This document shows positions 44,827-54,058 of a stretch of 57,965 nucleotides of DNA, one piece after another (the first letter of the stretch is position 1; every line of letters begins with the position of its first letter). Both the position numbers and the translations under genes were made by a program. A model generated the notes under the pieces. The model saw only the letters and a program-made list of their open reading frames with translations, was not told where the DNA came from and ran no database searches. The stretch is from CAYNTS01 sp964400495 (GTDB lineage: Bacteria; Fidelibacterota; Marinisomatia; SCGC-AAA003-L08; D37C17). The stretch spans positions 1-57,965 of the forward strand of contig CAYNTS010000005.1 of assembly GCA_964400495.1 (NCBI GenBank). The letters are read 5' to 3'.

Positions 44827-46467
44827 ATGGCATTGTCAAATAAAGAAATTTGGGAAAAGGAAATTGAAAACTCTAGAAATAGAGATTATAGTTTCAAGTC
44901 TGCTTCAGGTGAAGAAGTAGACCCCTTATATTTTCCCGATGATATAACCGAAGAATACAAGACTGAATTAAATTTTCCAGGGCAATTTCCATATACTCGT
45001 GGAATTCATCCAAATATGTACCGTGGTAAATTGTGGACAATGCGTCAATTTGCTGGATTTGGAACACCAGAAGAAACAAATCAACGTTTTAAATTTCTTT
45101 TAAAAGAAGGTATTACAGGGCTATCAGTAGCCTTTGATATGCCAACTTTAATGGGTTATGATGCAGACCATCCTATTTCTAACGGTGAAGTGGGACACTG
45201 TGGTGTTGCAATCAGTTCACTTCAAGATATGGAAAAATTGTTTGATGGAATTAATTTATCCAAAGTAAGTGTTTCAATGACTATAAATGGTCCAGCTATA
45301 ATTGTTTTTGCTTTTTATGTTGCAGTAGCTATGAAGCAAGGTGCAGATATTTCCAAATTAAATGGTACACTTCAGAATGATATTCTGAAGGAATACATTG
45401 CTCAAAAGGAATGGATTTATCCACCTCGTGAATCTATGCGAATTATTACAGATATGATTCAGTATTGTACTAATAATATGCCTAAATATAATACAATATC
45501 TGTAAGTGGTTACCACATTAGAGAAGCGGGTTCAACAGCAATCCAAGAGCTTGCATTTACTTTAGCAGATGGTTTTTCCTATGTTGAACATGCCCTTGAA
45601 GTTGGGTTGGATGTCGATGATTTTGCACCACGATTATCTTTTTTCTTTAACTCACATTTAGATTTCTTTGAAGAAATTGCAAAATTTCGTGCTGCTCGTA
45701 GAATATGGGCAAAACGTATTAAGAATAAGTATGGTGCTAAGAGTGAGCGATCGTTAAAATTAAGATTTCACTCTCAAACAGCTGGATACTCCTTAACTGC
45801 ACAACAACCAGAAAATAACATTACACGAACTGCATATCAAGCATTGGCTGCTGTTTTGGGTGGAACACAATCTTTACATACAAATTCAATGGATGAAACG
45901 CTTGCATTACCATCTGAAAAAGCGGTTGAAATTGCACTTAGAACTCAACAAATTACAGCATTTGAAACTGGCGTGACAAATGTTGCTGACCCTTTAGGTG
46001 GCTCTTGGTATGTGGAGAGTTTAACTGATAAAATGGAAGTAGAAGTTGAAAAATACTTCAATAAAATTGATGAACTAGGGGGTGTAATACCTGCTATTGA
46101 AATGGGGTTTTTCCAGCGAGAAATTGCTGAAGCTGCTTCAGATTATCAAATGCGTGTAGACAAAAAAAGACGAATTGTTGTTGGGGTAAATGACTTTGTA
46201 AAAGAAAATGAAGAAATCGATATTCCCATTTTAGAAATATCTGATGAAGTTGAAAATCGCCAATTAGATAGCTTGAAAAAACTCAAACAAGATCGAGATA
46301 ATGAAAAAGTAAAAGAATCATTAGATAAAATTACTGAGGCATGTTCTACTAATACAAACTTACTACCACTAATAATAAATGCTTCAATTGAATATGCAAC
46401 AATGGGAGAAATTGTGGAAGCAATGAAAAAAGTATTTGGTGGTTGGGAAGAAACAGCAATCATTTAA
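44827..46467 (+). CDS. Methylmalonyl-CoA mutase, large-subunit catalytic domain
   Basis: The protein has 546 residues with only the acyl-CoA-binding TIM-barrel part: YTRGIHPNMYRGKLWTMRQF, AFDMPTLMGYDADHP, SVSGYHIREAGSTAIQE, FRAARRIWA, FHSQTAGYSLTAQQPENN and ETGVTNVADPLGGSWYVE. No B12-binding domain (DxHxxG) is present, as in two-polypeptide mutases where it is a separate small subunit; that gene is not in the window. It interconverts (R)-methylmalonyl-CoA and succinyl-CoA. Isobutyryl-CoA-type mutases share this layout and cannot be excluded. It abuts dxs directly. Confidence 0.92.
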   Translation: MALSNKEIWEKEIENSRNRDYSFKSASGEEVDPLYFPDDITEEYKTELNFPGQFPYTRGIHPNMYRGKLWTMRQFAGFGTPEETNQRFKFLLKEGITGLSVAFDMPTLMGYDADHPISNGEVGHCGVAISSLQDMEKLFDGINLSKVSVSMTINGPAIIVFAFYVAVAMKQGADISKLNGTLQNDILKEYIAQKEWIYPPRESMRIITDMIQYCTNNMPKYNTISVSGYHIREAGSTAIQELAFTLADGFSYVEHALEVGLDVDDFAPRLSFFFNSHLDFFEEIAKFRAARRIWAKRIKNKYGAKSERSLKLRFHSQTAGYSLTAQQPENNITRTAYQALAAVLGGTQSLHTNSMDETLALPSEKAVEIALRTQQITAFETGVTNVADPLGGSWYVESLTDKMEVEVEKYFNKIDELGGVIPAIEMGFFQREIAEAASDYQMRVDKKRRIVVGVNDFVKENEEIDIPILEISDEVENRQLDSLKKLKQDRDNEKVKESLDKITEACSTNTNLLPLIINASIEYATMGEIVEAMKKVFGGWEETAII

Positions 46468-47285
46468 TGTCTGTTTACGCAGATTTACATATACATTCAA
46501 CTCAATCTGATGGTGAATTATCTACAAACCAAATAGTTGATTTTATACATCGAAAAAAGTTAAATGCTTTTAGTGTAACGGACCATGATACAATTTCACA
46601 CATCCCCATAATTCAAGAATACCTTTTACAACAAAATTACCAAAATCAATTTATTCCAGGCGTTGAAGTCTCTTGTATTCATTCTGATTACAATATTCAC
46701 ATTCTTTTGTATGGTAAAAATGTAAATTGTCATCAGTTAAGAGAACTCTTCAGCCATATGCATACTGAACGATGTATTACATTTCTAAAGATGGGTAAAA
46801 AATTAGAGAGTTTAGGTTATAAAATTAATTATAGTGATTTAGTGAAAAAACATTCAAATCCTGGGAGGCCTCATTTAGCAAAAGAATTAGTTGAAAATCA
46901 TCTAGTGAACAATTTCCGAGAAGCATTTGATTTGCTTTTGGGATTTGGGAAACCAGCGTATGTGCAAAAAAATAAACCATCAGCAAAAGAAGTATTAGAT
47001 ATTGCTGAAAATAGCGGGTTGATATCTTCCTTAGCACACTATGGAATTTATCAAGACAATGTTGAAATTAATGAATTAGGAAAGTTGGGATTGCAAGCTG
47101 TTGAAATTTATCATCCAGACCATACAAATAAAATTATTAAATATTTATCAGAGTATGCTAAATTAAATTCGTTAATAATCACAGGGGGATCTGATTTTCA
47201 TTCTAGAAAATCGAAAAATCATATTGGGTCATATGGTGTTGATAAAGCAAATTATACACAATTTATGGAAAGAGTTGGATGCTAG
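46467..47285 (+). CDS. PHP-domain phosphoesterase (RNase AM/TrpH-like)
   Basis: The protein has 272 residues from the ATG at 46467, overlapping the mutase stop by one base. PHP metal motifs are visible in order: DLHIHSTQSDG, SVTDHDT, PGVEVSC, HILLYG, RPHLAKEL, SLAHYGIY and TGGSDFH. The closest described relatives are YciV/RNase AM, which act on 5' ends of RNA or on pAp. The substrate here is not determined. The 3' end overlaps the ligase gene by 7 bases. Confidence 0.87.
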   Translation: MSVYADLHIHSTQSDGELSTNQIVDFIHRKKLNAFSVTDHDTISHIPIIQEYLLQQNYQNQFIPGVEVSCIHSDYNIHILLYGKNVNCHQLRELFSHMHTERCITFLKMGKKLESLGYKINYSDLVKKHSNPGRPHLAKELVENHLVNNFREAFDLLLGFGKPAYVQKNKPSAKEVLDIAENSGLISSLAHYGIYQDNVEINELGKLGLQAVEIYHPDHTNKIIKYLSEYAKLNSLIITGGSDFHSRKSKNHIGSYGVDKANYTQFMERVGC

Positions 47286-48406
47286 ATAATTGCGCTGAAA
47301 TATTTAATAATAATCAACCATTTACAATTGGGGTGGAAGAGGAGTATATGCTCTGTAATCCTAAAACTGGTGATTTAGTTAATATTGCTAATGATATATT
47401 TAAACACCTCCCTAAAAATGAAATTGACAGATTTAGTTATGAATTAATTTTATCTGAAATCGAGATGAATACTCCAGTTTGCAATTCTGTTGATGAAGCT
47501 ATTGAAAAAGTAGTATTTTATAGAAATCTACTAAAAAAAATTGGAGAAAAAGTTGGATTTGTTATTGGAATGAGTGGTACCCATCCAACTGCAAAACCTA
47601 GTGAGCAAGAATTTGTCAAAAATGATTCATATAATTGGGTTTCAGCACAACTTGGATATTATGCTCAACGAAATGTTACTTTTGCAACTCATGTTCATAT
47701 TGCTGTACCTAATGCAGAGGTTGCAATCCATGTTACAAATGCAATGCGACGTTGGATAGCACCGATAGTTGCTTTAACAACAAACTCACCATTTTTTGAA
47801 GGTCAATTAACTTCAATGAAATCATCACGTACAATGCAATTTGGTACATTTCCTCGAACCAATATACCTCAGACATTTTCTTCTTTTGAAGAGTATTCCA
47901 ACATTGTAAATAATTTTATTAAAATGGAATCAATCGAGAAACCTCGACAAATTTGGTGGAAAATTAGACCACACATGGATTTTGGAACTATTGAGTTTCG
48001 CATGCCGGAAGTCCAACGTTCACTTTCACGTACAAAATTAGTTGTTGCACTTGCTCAGTCGCTAATTCATACTGCTTGTACTGAGTATTCTGTAGGAAAT
48101 TTAATTGAAGAATTTTCAATGGAGTACTTAAATGATGCCTTATGGAAAGCATCTCGATTTGATTTTAATTGCTCAATTATAGACGTTGTTGAAAACAAAC
48201 CTATTTTACTTTCCACAGCAATTGAGCAAATGTTAGAATATATAGAGGATTCTCTAAAATATTTTGGTAATGAAGATGTAGTTGATATTGCTAAAGATAT
48301 TTTAGAAAAAGGAACAGAGGCAGATCAACAATTAAGTGTTTATAATAATGGACATTTTGAAGAATTAAAGCAATTTTTGATATCAACAGTTGAATATTCA
48401 ATTTAG
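47279..48406 (+). CDS. Carboxylate-amine ligase of the GCS2 (YbdK) family
   Basis: The protein has 375 residues. Motifs of the GCS2 branch are visible: TIGVEEEYMLC (metal-binding Glu), ATHVHIAVPNAE, RPHMDFGTIEFRMPEVQRS and a C-terminal GTEADQQL. The family makes gamma-glutamyl-cysteine weakly or joins other amine/carboxylate pairs; no glutathione synthetase lies nearby, so the product is uncertain. It overlaps the PHP gene by seven bases. Confidence 0.88.
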   Translation: MLDNCAEIFNNNQPFTIGVEEEYMLCNPKTGDLVNIANDIFKHLPKNEIDRFSYELILSEIEMNTPVCNSVDEAIEKVVFYRNLLKKIGEKVGFVIGMSGTHPTAKPSEQEFVKNDSYNWVSAQLGYYAQRNVTFATHVHIAVPNAEVAIHVTNAMRRWIAPIVALTTNSPFFEGQLTSMKSSRTMQFGTFPRTNIPQTFSSFEEYSNIVNNFIKMESIEKPRQIWWKIRPHMDFGTIEFRMPEVQRSLSRTKLVVALAQSLIHTACTEYSVGNLIEEFSMEYLNDALWKASRFDFNCSIIDVVENKPILLSTAIEQMLEYIEDSLKYFGNEDVVDIAKDILEKGTEADQQLSVYNNGHFEELKQFLISTVEYSI

Positions 48407-48503
48407 ATTAGAAAATTGTAAAAATATACCTTCAAAAGTGTGTAAAATTAAAGATACTATTCAAGATTAAATTTAACCAAATACTAATAAATAGGAGTTT
48501 TAA

Positions 48504-49571
48504 ATGCCACGAAAAATAGTGCATGTTGTTGGAACAGGAACCATCGGCGAACCATTAATCGGATTATTATGTGATTTTAAGAATGACTTAGGCATTGATG
48601 AAGTTACGTTTCATAAAAATACACCCTTAACAACAGATAGATCAAAAGTTAGAAATTTAATAAAACGAGGTGCACGGTTAACTACTCATCAAAATAAAAT
48701 TGATGGTTTCAACAGTATTGGTTTAAAGGCTGAGTTTGCAACAGAGCAAGCAATTGATAGAGCATCGGTAGTTATTGATTGCACTCCCTCAGGATTTGGG
48801 CATAAAAATAAATCTGAATATTATGAAAAATTTTTACACAATACAAAAGGATTCATAGCCCAGGGAAGCGAATTTGATTTTGGTAAAATGTATGCACGTG
48901 GAATTAATGATTCTGCATTAATTCATGATGAAGATAGGTTTATTCAAGTAGTTTCATGTAATACGCATAATTTGTCAACAATTGTTAAAACTCTTGCGTT
49001 GGATGAAGGGGAGGATAATTTAGAGGATGGCAGATTTTTACTTATTAGGCGTTCTAACGATGTTAGTCAGTCTGATAATTTTGTTCCAGCTCCAGAAGTA
49101 GGTATGCATAAAGATGAAAAGTATGGCACACATCATGCTCGAGATGCTGCACTTTTATTTAATACAATAGGTTTAGATTTAAATTTATTTTCTTCTGCGA
49201 TGAAGGTAAATTCACAGTACATGCATATTTTACATTTTTCATTAAAGGTTAAAAAAGACGTTACTATTCAAAAATTGATAAGTAAATTAGACGCAAATGA
49301 TAAAATTGCAACAACTGATAAAATAAATGCAAATGAAGTGTTTTCTTTCGGACGTGACCATGGACATTTTGGACGTATTTTAAATCAAACTGTTATTTCA
49401 ATACCATCTTTAAATGTACGAAATAGAAATGAAATTACAGGATTTTGTTTTACACCACAAGATGGTAACTCATTGCTTAGTTCTATTGCAGTTTGTGAAT
49501 GGTTTTTATACCCTCATTCTTATGAAGATAAAATTCAGTGTTTAAAACCACTATTTTTTGATGAGGTGTAA
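48504..49571 (+). CDS. Archaeal-type (type II) glyceraldehyde-3-phosphate dehydrogenase homologue
   Basis: The protein has 355 residues with TAGGAG at 48492-48497 before the ATG. The N-terminal nucleotide fold has VHVVGTGTIGEPL, corresponding to the GYGTIG of archaeal GAPDH. VVIDCTPSGFGHKNK, then FIAQGSEFDF, and VVSCNTHNLSTI with catalytic Cys152 follow. GTHHARDAA supplies the histidine pair (H210/H211), as in the archaeal HHGPD motif. The whole layout matches type II rather than ordinary bacterial GAPDH (SCTTNCL). Expected reaction: oxidation of glyceraldehyde 3-phosphate to 1,3-bisphosphoglycerate with NAD(P)+. The Thr-to-His change after SCNT may affect substrate choice. It lies 97 bp after the ligase gene. 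Confidence 0.8.
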   Translation: MPRKIVHVVGTGTIGEPLIGLLCDFKNDLGIDEVTFHKNTPLTTDRSKVRNLIKRGARLTTHQNKIDGFNSIGLKAEFATEQAIDRASVVIDCTPSGFGHKNKSEYYEKFLHNTKGFIAQGSEFDFGKMYARGINDSALIHDEDRFIQVVSCNTHNLSTIVKTLALDEGEDNLEDGRFLLIRRSNDVSQSDNFVPAPEVGMHKDEKYGTHHARDAALLFNTIGLDLNLFSSAMKVNSQYMHILHFSLKVKKDVTIQKLISKLDANDKIATTDKINANEVFSFGRDHGHFGRILNQTVISIPSLNVRNRNEITGFCFTPQDGNSLLSSIAVCEWFLYPHSYEDKIQCLKPLFFDEV

Positions 49572-49576
49572 ATAAT

Positions 49577-50194
49577 ATACTTACCATTGAAAAAATTTGC
49601 AATGGACCGTTTCAAGAAAATGCTTATTTAGTTTGGAATGATCAAAGTTCAGCGATACTTATAGATCCTGGAAGTGAAGCTGAAAAAATAATTTCCTTTA
49701 TCAAATCTAATAATTTGAATTTGAAGGGTATTTTCAATACGCATGCACATATTGACCATATTGGTGCAGTTTCACAAATTGTAAATGAATTTCAAATTCC
49801 GTTTTACTTACATGAGTTAGATGAAGAATTATTAGATTCAATTCCACAATATGCCCAGTTATTTGGATTATCCAACATTGAAATCCCAAAAGTTAACTAT
49901 AATTTTGAAGATGAGTCATACCAAATTGATGAAATTAACTTACACATATTGTTAACACCTGGACACACCAAAGGTGGTGTATGTTTTTTAATTGGAAATC
50001 ATTTGTTTACCGGCGATACTCTTTTTAACAACTCAATTGGTAGAACAGATTTGCCAGGAGGTAATTACAGTACACTTATTTCTAGTATTAAGGAAGTTCT
50101 TTATAACTTACCTGAAAATACTGTAGTTTATCCCGGACATGGAGAAAATACTTCAATTGGGAACGAGAAGTTGCATAATCCATTTACAAAATAA
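49577..50194 (+). CDS. Metallo-beta-lactamase-fold hydrolase (glyoxalase II-like), apparent AUA start
   Basis: The protein has 205 residues if it starts at 49577. Metal motifs are complete: THAHIDHIG (HxHxDH), LTPGHTKGG, FTGDTLFNNSIGRTDLPGG and VYPGHGENTSIGNE. The N-terminus LTIEKICNGPFQENAYLV...ILIDPGSEAE matches the family's usual start, so coding must begin before it. The frame is open only from 49565 and has no ATG, GTG or TTG until 49715, which would delete the first beta strands. The ATA at 49577, ten bases after GAGG (49563-49566), sits where homologues begin M-L-T-I, so it is either a rare AUA start or a sequence error. Role: probably thioester hydrolysis. Confidence 0.85.
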   Translation: MLTIEKICNGPFQENAYLVWNDQSSAILIDPGSEAEKIISFIKSNNLNLKGIFNTHAHIDHIGAVSQIVNEFQIPFYLHELDEELLDSIPQYAQLFGLSNIEIPKVNYNFEDESYQIDEINLHILLTPGHTKGGVCFLIGNHLFTGDTLFNNSIGRTDLPGGNYSTLISSIKEVLYNLPENTVVYPGHGENTSIGNEKLHNPFTK

Positions 50195-51559
50195 ATGAAA
50201 ATTATTAATTATATTGATGCAAAAATTAAAAAATTATTGGATTACTCAATTCAACAGAATTCTAATGTTAAACTATTAGTAGCAGTTTCTGGGGGAGTAG
50301 ATAGTACTGTATTGTTAGATGTTATATCAAAAATTGCAAAGAATATTGGATTTGAAATTGCAGTAGCCCATGTTAATTATAATATGCATAATAATTCCAA
50401 ATTGGCACTTCAAACGAGTAAACAACAAGCAAACAATATTGGGTGTAAATTTTATTCAAAAACTATCAATGTAAAATTAGAAACTAATTTTGAGTCTAGA
50501 GCACGTGAAATACGATATAATTATTTATTAGAGTTAGCAGATAAGCACAACTTTGAGTTTGTACTGACTGCACATCATTTAGATGACCAAATAGAAACCA
50601 TATTCATGAAAGAAATGCAAAACTCAGATTGGATTTCAAAAGTTGGAATTAGAGAACAACTAGACAAAATTTACAGACCATTACTAAATATTAAGAAACA
50701 CGAAATAATTAGCTATGCAAAACAGAATAATTTGAAATGGACTGAAGATTTAACAAATACTAATGAACAATATTTGCGAAACAAAATTAGACATTCACTT
50801 TTACCTAAAAGTTTTAAAAAAAACCCAAATATTGAAGAAGAGTTGATGCATATTTCTGCTCAATCAAAACAAAGATTAATTGAGTTAAATGCTAAGATTG
50901 AAAAGGTAAATGATTCATTAGTAATACATAAAAATGAAAACTGGTTTTCTTTAAATAAAGAAACACTTCTTAGATTTTCTCAAATTGAGATAAAATATAT
51001 TCTACAAACCAAAATTAAACAGATATTTAACATGCCAATTATTCTTAGAACTAATGCAAATTGGCATGAATTTATTTTGTTTTTGCAAACAGCATCCATT
51101 GGCTCAATATTTGATTTGAATGAAAATGTTTCTATTTCTAAAGATAGAGGTAAAATTTATGTTTATAAAACACCTTTATTTAAACATAAAACAGTTAAAC
51201 TTATTGATAATATTAATAAATGGAATGAATCAATTTTTACCGTAAATTCAAAAATGGAGCATGTAAAATCAAAAACAATTTTGCATTATCCGAAAAAGAG
51301 TTTCTCACAGGGATTATGTGTAAGGCATTGGAAAGCTAAGGATAAAATTGATTCTTATAGAATTAATAAAAAAGTTAAAGTAAGCAATTTGTTTGTTAAT
51401 GAAAAAATTTCTAATTTTCAGAAGAATAATTACCCAATTGTGACTGATATGAAAGATAACATTATTTGGATTCCTGGCATTGATCATTCTAGAAATATAA
51501 AACTAGATGAAAATATGGTAGAAATTGAATGGATTCAAAATGACTACGAAAGATTATAA
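50195..51559 (+). CDS. tilS: tRNA(Ile)-lysidine synthase
   Basis: The protein has 454 residues. The PP-loop motif VAVSGGVDSTVLLD opens the N-terminal ATP-binding domain, followed by VAHVNYNMH, ESRAREIRY, TAHHLDDQIET and YLRNKIRH. The C-terminal half is the tRNA-binding region (GLCVRHWKAKDKI). It converts C34 of the AUA-reading tRNA-Ile to lysidine. The ATG directly follows the hydrolase stop. tilS-hpt-ftsH-folP is a widespread gene order. Confidence 0.93.
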   Translation: MKIINYIDAKIKKLLDYSIQQNSNVKLLVAVSGGVDSTVLLDVISKIAKNIGFEIAVAHVNYNMHNNSKLALQTSKQQANNIGCKFYSKTINVKLETNFESRAREIRYNYLLELADKHNFEFVLTAHHLDDQIETIFMKEMQNSDWISKVGIREQLDKIYRPLLNIKKHEIISYAKQNNLKWTEDLTNTNEQYLRNKIRHSLLPKSFKKNPNIEEELMHISAQSKQRLIELNAKIEKVNDSLVIHKNENWFSLNKETLLRFSQIEIKYILQTKIKQIFNMPIILRTNANWHEFILFLQTASIGSIFDLNENVSISKDRGKIYVYKTPLFKHKTVKLIDNINKWNESIFTVNSKMEHVKSKTILHYPKKSFSQGLCVRHWKAKDKIDSYRINKKVKVSNLFVNEKISNFQKNNYPIVTDMKDNIIWIPGIDHSRNIKLDENMVEIEWIQNDYERL

Positions 51560-51560
51560 A

Positions 51561-52073
51561 ATGCGTGAATTAATAAATGCTAGAGAAATTAAAAATCGAG
51601 TTAAAATTATTGGAAAAGAGATTTCTAAAAGAAATAAAAATAGTATTCCAATTATTATTGGAGTTCTAAATGGATCATTTTTATTTTTAGCAGATATTGT
51701 AAGAGAACTTGATATAGATTTCGAAGTAGATTTTATAAAAATATCCTCGTATGGAAATTCAAAAATGAGTTCTGGTAAAGTCAAATTAATTAAAGATATG
51801 AGCGCAGATATTTCTGGTAGAGATGTTATTATCGTAGAGGATATCGTTGATACAGGATTGTCTCTGGAGTTTTTAAAACATAGATTAGAAGAAATGAAAC
51901 CAAAATCGCTTCAGTTTGCTACTTTATTACTGAAAAAAGAAATTGCAAAAATTAGTTTTAAAATTGACTATGTTGGATTTGAAATTGAAGATGAATTTGT
52001 TGTAGGATATGGTCTTGATTATAAACAAAAGATGAGGGGTTTACCTTCAATTTATATTATGGATGAAAATTAA
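51561..52073 (+). CDS. hpt: Hypoxanthine phosphoribosyltransferase
   Basis: The protein has 170 residues from the ATG at 51561, one base after the tilS stop; upstream in-frame starts would lie inside tilS. The PRPP motif VIIVEDIVDTGLS and the substrate-loop IKISSYGNSKMSSG are visible. It salvages hypoxanthine/guanine to IMP/GMP. ftsH follows after two bases. Confidence 0.94.
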   Translation: MRELINAREIKNRVKIIGKEISKRNKNSIPIIIGVLNGSFLFLADIVRELDIDFEVDFIKISSYGNSKMSSGKVKLIKDMSADISGRDVIIVEDIVDTGLSLEFLKHRLEEMKPKSLQFATLLLKKEIAKISFKIDYVGFEIEDEFVVGYGLDYKQKMRGLPSIYIMDEN

Positions 52074-52075
52074 AT

Positions 52076-54058
52076 ATGAAAAATATTAAAAAACCAAAAA
52101 GAAAAAAAAGTAAAAATAATAAAAATAATCCAAAGTTAATGAAAGTAATTGGAAATAATTTATTAATTTGGGTATTAATTATTATTATGGCTGTTTCAGC
52201 TATGCAGTTCTTTGCAAGTAATGAAACCTCTAAGGATATTACTTTTTCAAAATTTCGAGAATTATTAAATGAAGAAAACATTGAGTCTGGAATTATTGAA
52301 GGTCGACAATTTAAGGGTAAATTAAAGGAACCTATTTTTGTTAAAGACGATCAAGGTAAAGAATTAGCAATAAATTCCTTTACAACAACACTTCCAGAAG
52401 TTACTGTTGAAATGTCGAATGAATGGACTGAAAAAGGGATAAGTTACGAGTTTAAAGATATGACATTAGGTATAATGGATTATTTAATTCAATTTTCCCC
52501 ATGGATTTTAATTATTTTCTTCTGGTTTTTCTTAATGAGAAAAATGCAAGGTGGCGGAGGACAAGGTGGAATTTTTAATTTTGCTAAAAGTAGAGCTAAA
52601 ATTATTTCACCCGATAGTCCTAAAGTGATGTTTTCTGACGTTGCAGGGTGTGATGAAGCAAAAGTTGAATTGCAAGAAATTGTAGAATTTCTAAAACATC
52701 CAAATAAATTTAAAAAATTGGGTGCTAAAATTCCACGAGGTGCATTATTGTTAGGACCTCCAGGAACAGGTAAAACTTTGTTAGGGAAGGCAGTTTCTGG
52801 CGAAGCGAAAGTTCCATTTTTTAGTATAAGTGGTGCAGAATTTGTTGAAATGTTTGTTGGTGTTGGAGCAAGCCGTGTTAGAGATTTGTTTAATCAAGCC
52901 AAAAAGAATGCACCAAGTATCATTTTTATTGATGAAATTGATGCTGTAGGTCGCCATAGAGGAGCAGGTTTAGGTGGTGGTCATGATGAAAGAGAACAGA
53001 CTTTAAATCAGATTTTGGTTGAAATGGATGGTTTCGATACAGATGATAATGTGATTTTACTAGCAGCTACAAATAGACCAGATGTGTTAGATAAAGCACT
53101 TTTGCGACCTGGTCGATTTGATAGACAAATTGTTGTTGATGTTCCAGGAGTTGAAGGACGTGAAGCAATATTAAGAATTCACACTAAAAAAATCCCATTA
53201 GCTAAGAATGTTAAGTTAAAACAAATTGCAAAGGGGACTCCGGGGTTAGTTGGAGCAGACTTAGAAAACTTAGTAAATGAGTCTGCACTTCTTGCGGCTA
53301 GAAAAAATAAGAATAAAGTTGCAATGATTGATTTTGATGAAGCTAAAGATAAAGTAATGATGGGGGTGGAAAGAAAAAGCATGATTTTGACCCCTAACGA
53401 AAGAGAAATTACAGCTTATCATGAAGCAGGTCATGCATTAGTTGCGTATCATTGTGAAAATGCAGATCCTGTACATAAAATATCCATAATACCACGAGGA
53501 AGAGCATTGGGAATTACTGCACAACTTCCTGAAGATGAAAAGCATAATTACTCCTCAACCTATTTAAAGAATAGATTAGATATTTTAATGGGTGGACGTT
53601 GCGCTGAAAATATCATTTTCAATGACACATCTACTGGTGCTGGGAATGATATTTCCGTAGCAACAGATACTGCAAGAAAAATGGTTTGTGAATGGGGAAT
53701 GAGCCAAAAATTGGGTCCCTTAACTTTTGGAAAAAAATCTGAAGAGGTATTTCTTGGTAGAGAAATTTCACACTCAAGAGATTATAGTGATGATATATCA
53801 AAATTAATTGATAATGAGATTTCAAATTTTGTAAAAAATGCAGAACAAAAAGCAAATAAAATCCTAAAGAAAAATATCGATCAACTTCATTTAATTGCCA
53901 AAGTACTATTGGACGAAGAAACTATTTCAGGAACTCGATTCAAAAAATTGTTAACTCAACAAGAAAATATCCCAAAAGAAGAAAACGTAAAAAAAGAAAA
54001 ACGTGTAAGACGACAAACTAAATTTTCAGAAAAAGATCAGCCATTTGAATCAAAATAA
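52076..54058 (+). CDS. ftsH: ATP-dependent zinc metalloprotease FtsH
   Basis: The protein has 660 residues. A basic N-terminus (PKRKKSKNNKNN) leads to helix 1 (about 27-47), a periplasmic domain, helix 2 (about 141-163) and a Gly-rich linker. The AAA module has Walker A GPPGTGKT (227-234), Walker B IIFIDEIDAVG, second-region ATNRPDVLDKALLRPGRFDRQ, and the zinc site HEAGH (about 448-452). It degrades membrane and regulatory proteins. Its 3' end overlaps folP by 14 bases if folP starts at the TTG. Confidence 0.97.
   Translation: MKNIKKPKRKKSKNNKNNPKLMKVIGNNLLIWVLIIIMAVSAMQFFASNETSKDITFSKFRELLNEENIESGIIEGRQFKGKLKEPIFVKDDQGKELAINSFTTTLPEVTVEMSNEWTEKGISYEFKDMTLGIMDYLIQFSPWILIIFFWFFLMRKMQGGGGQGGIFNFAKSRAKIISPDSPKVMFSDVAGCDEAKVELQEIVEFLKHPNKFKKLGAKIPRGALLLGPPGTGKTLLGKAVSGEAKVPFFSISGAEFVEMFVGVGASRVRDLFNQAKKNAPSIIFIDEIDAVGRHRGAGLGGGHDEREQTLNQILVEMDGFDTDDNVILLAATNRPDVLDKALLRPGRFDRQIVVDVPGVEGREAILRIHTKKIPLAKNVKLKQIAKGTPGLVGADLENLVNESALLAARKNKNKVAMIDFDEAKDKVMMGVERKSMILTPNEREITAYHEAGHALVAYHCENADPVHKISIIPRGRALGITAQLPEDEKHNYSSTYLKNRLDILMGGRCAENIIFNDTSTGAGNDISVATDTARKMVCEWGMSQKLGPLTFGKKSEEVFLGREISHSRDYSDDISKLIDNEISNFVKNAEQKANKILKKNIDQLHLIAKVLLDEETISGTRFKKLLTQQENIPKEENVKKEKRVRRQTKFSEKDQPFESK

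Noticed and set aside
49715..50194. TTG at 49715 as the true start of the metallo-beta-lactamase-fold protein
   Set aside because: It would remove the conserved N-terminal strands and the IDPG motif that are clearly encoded upstream in the same frame.
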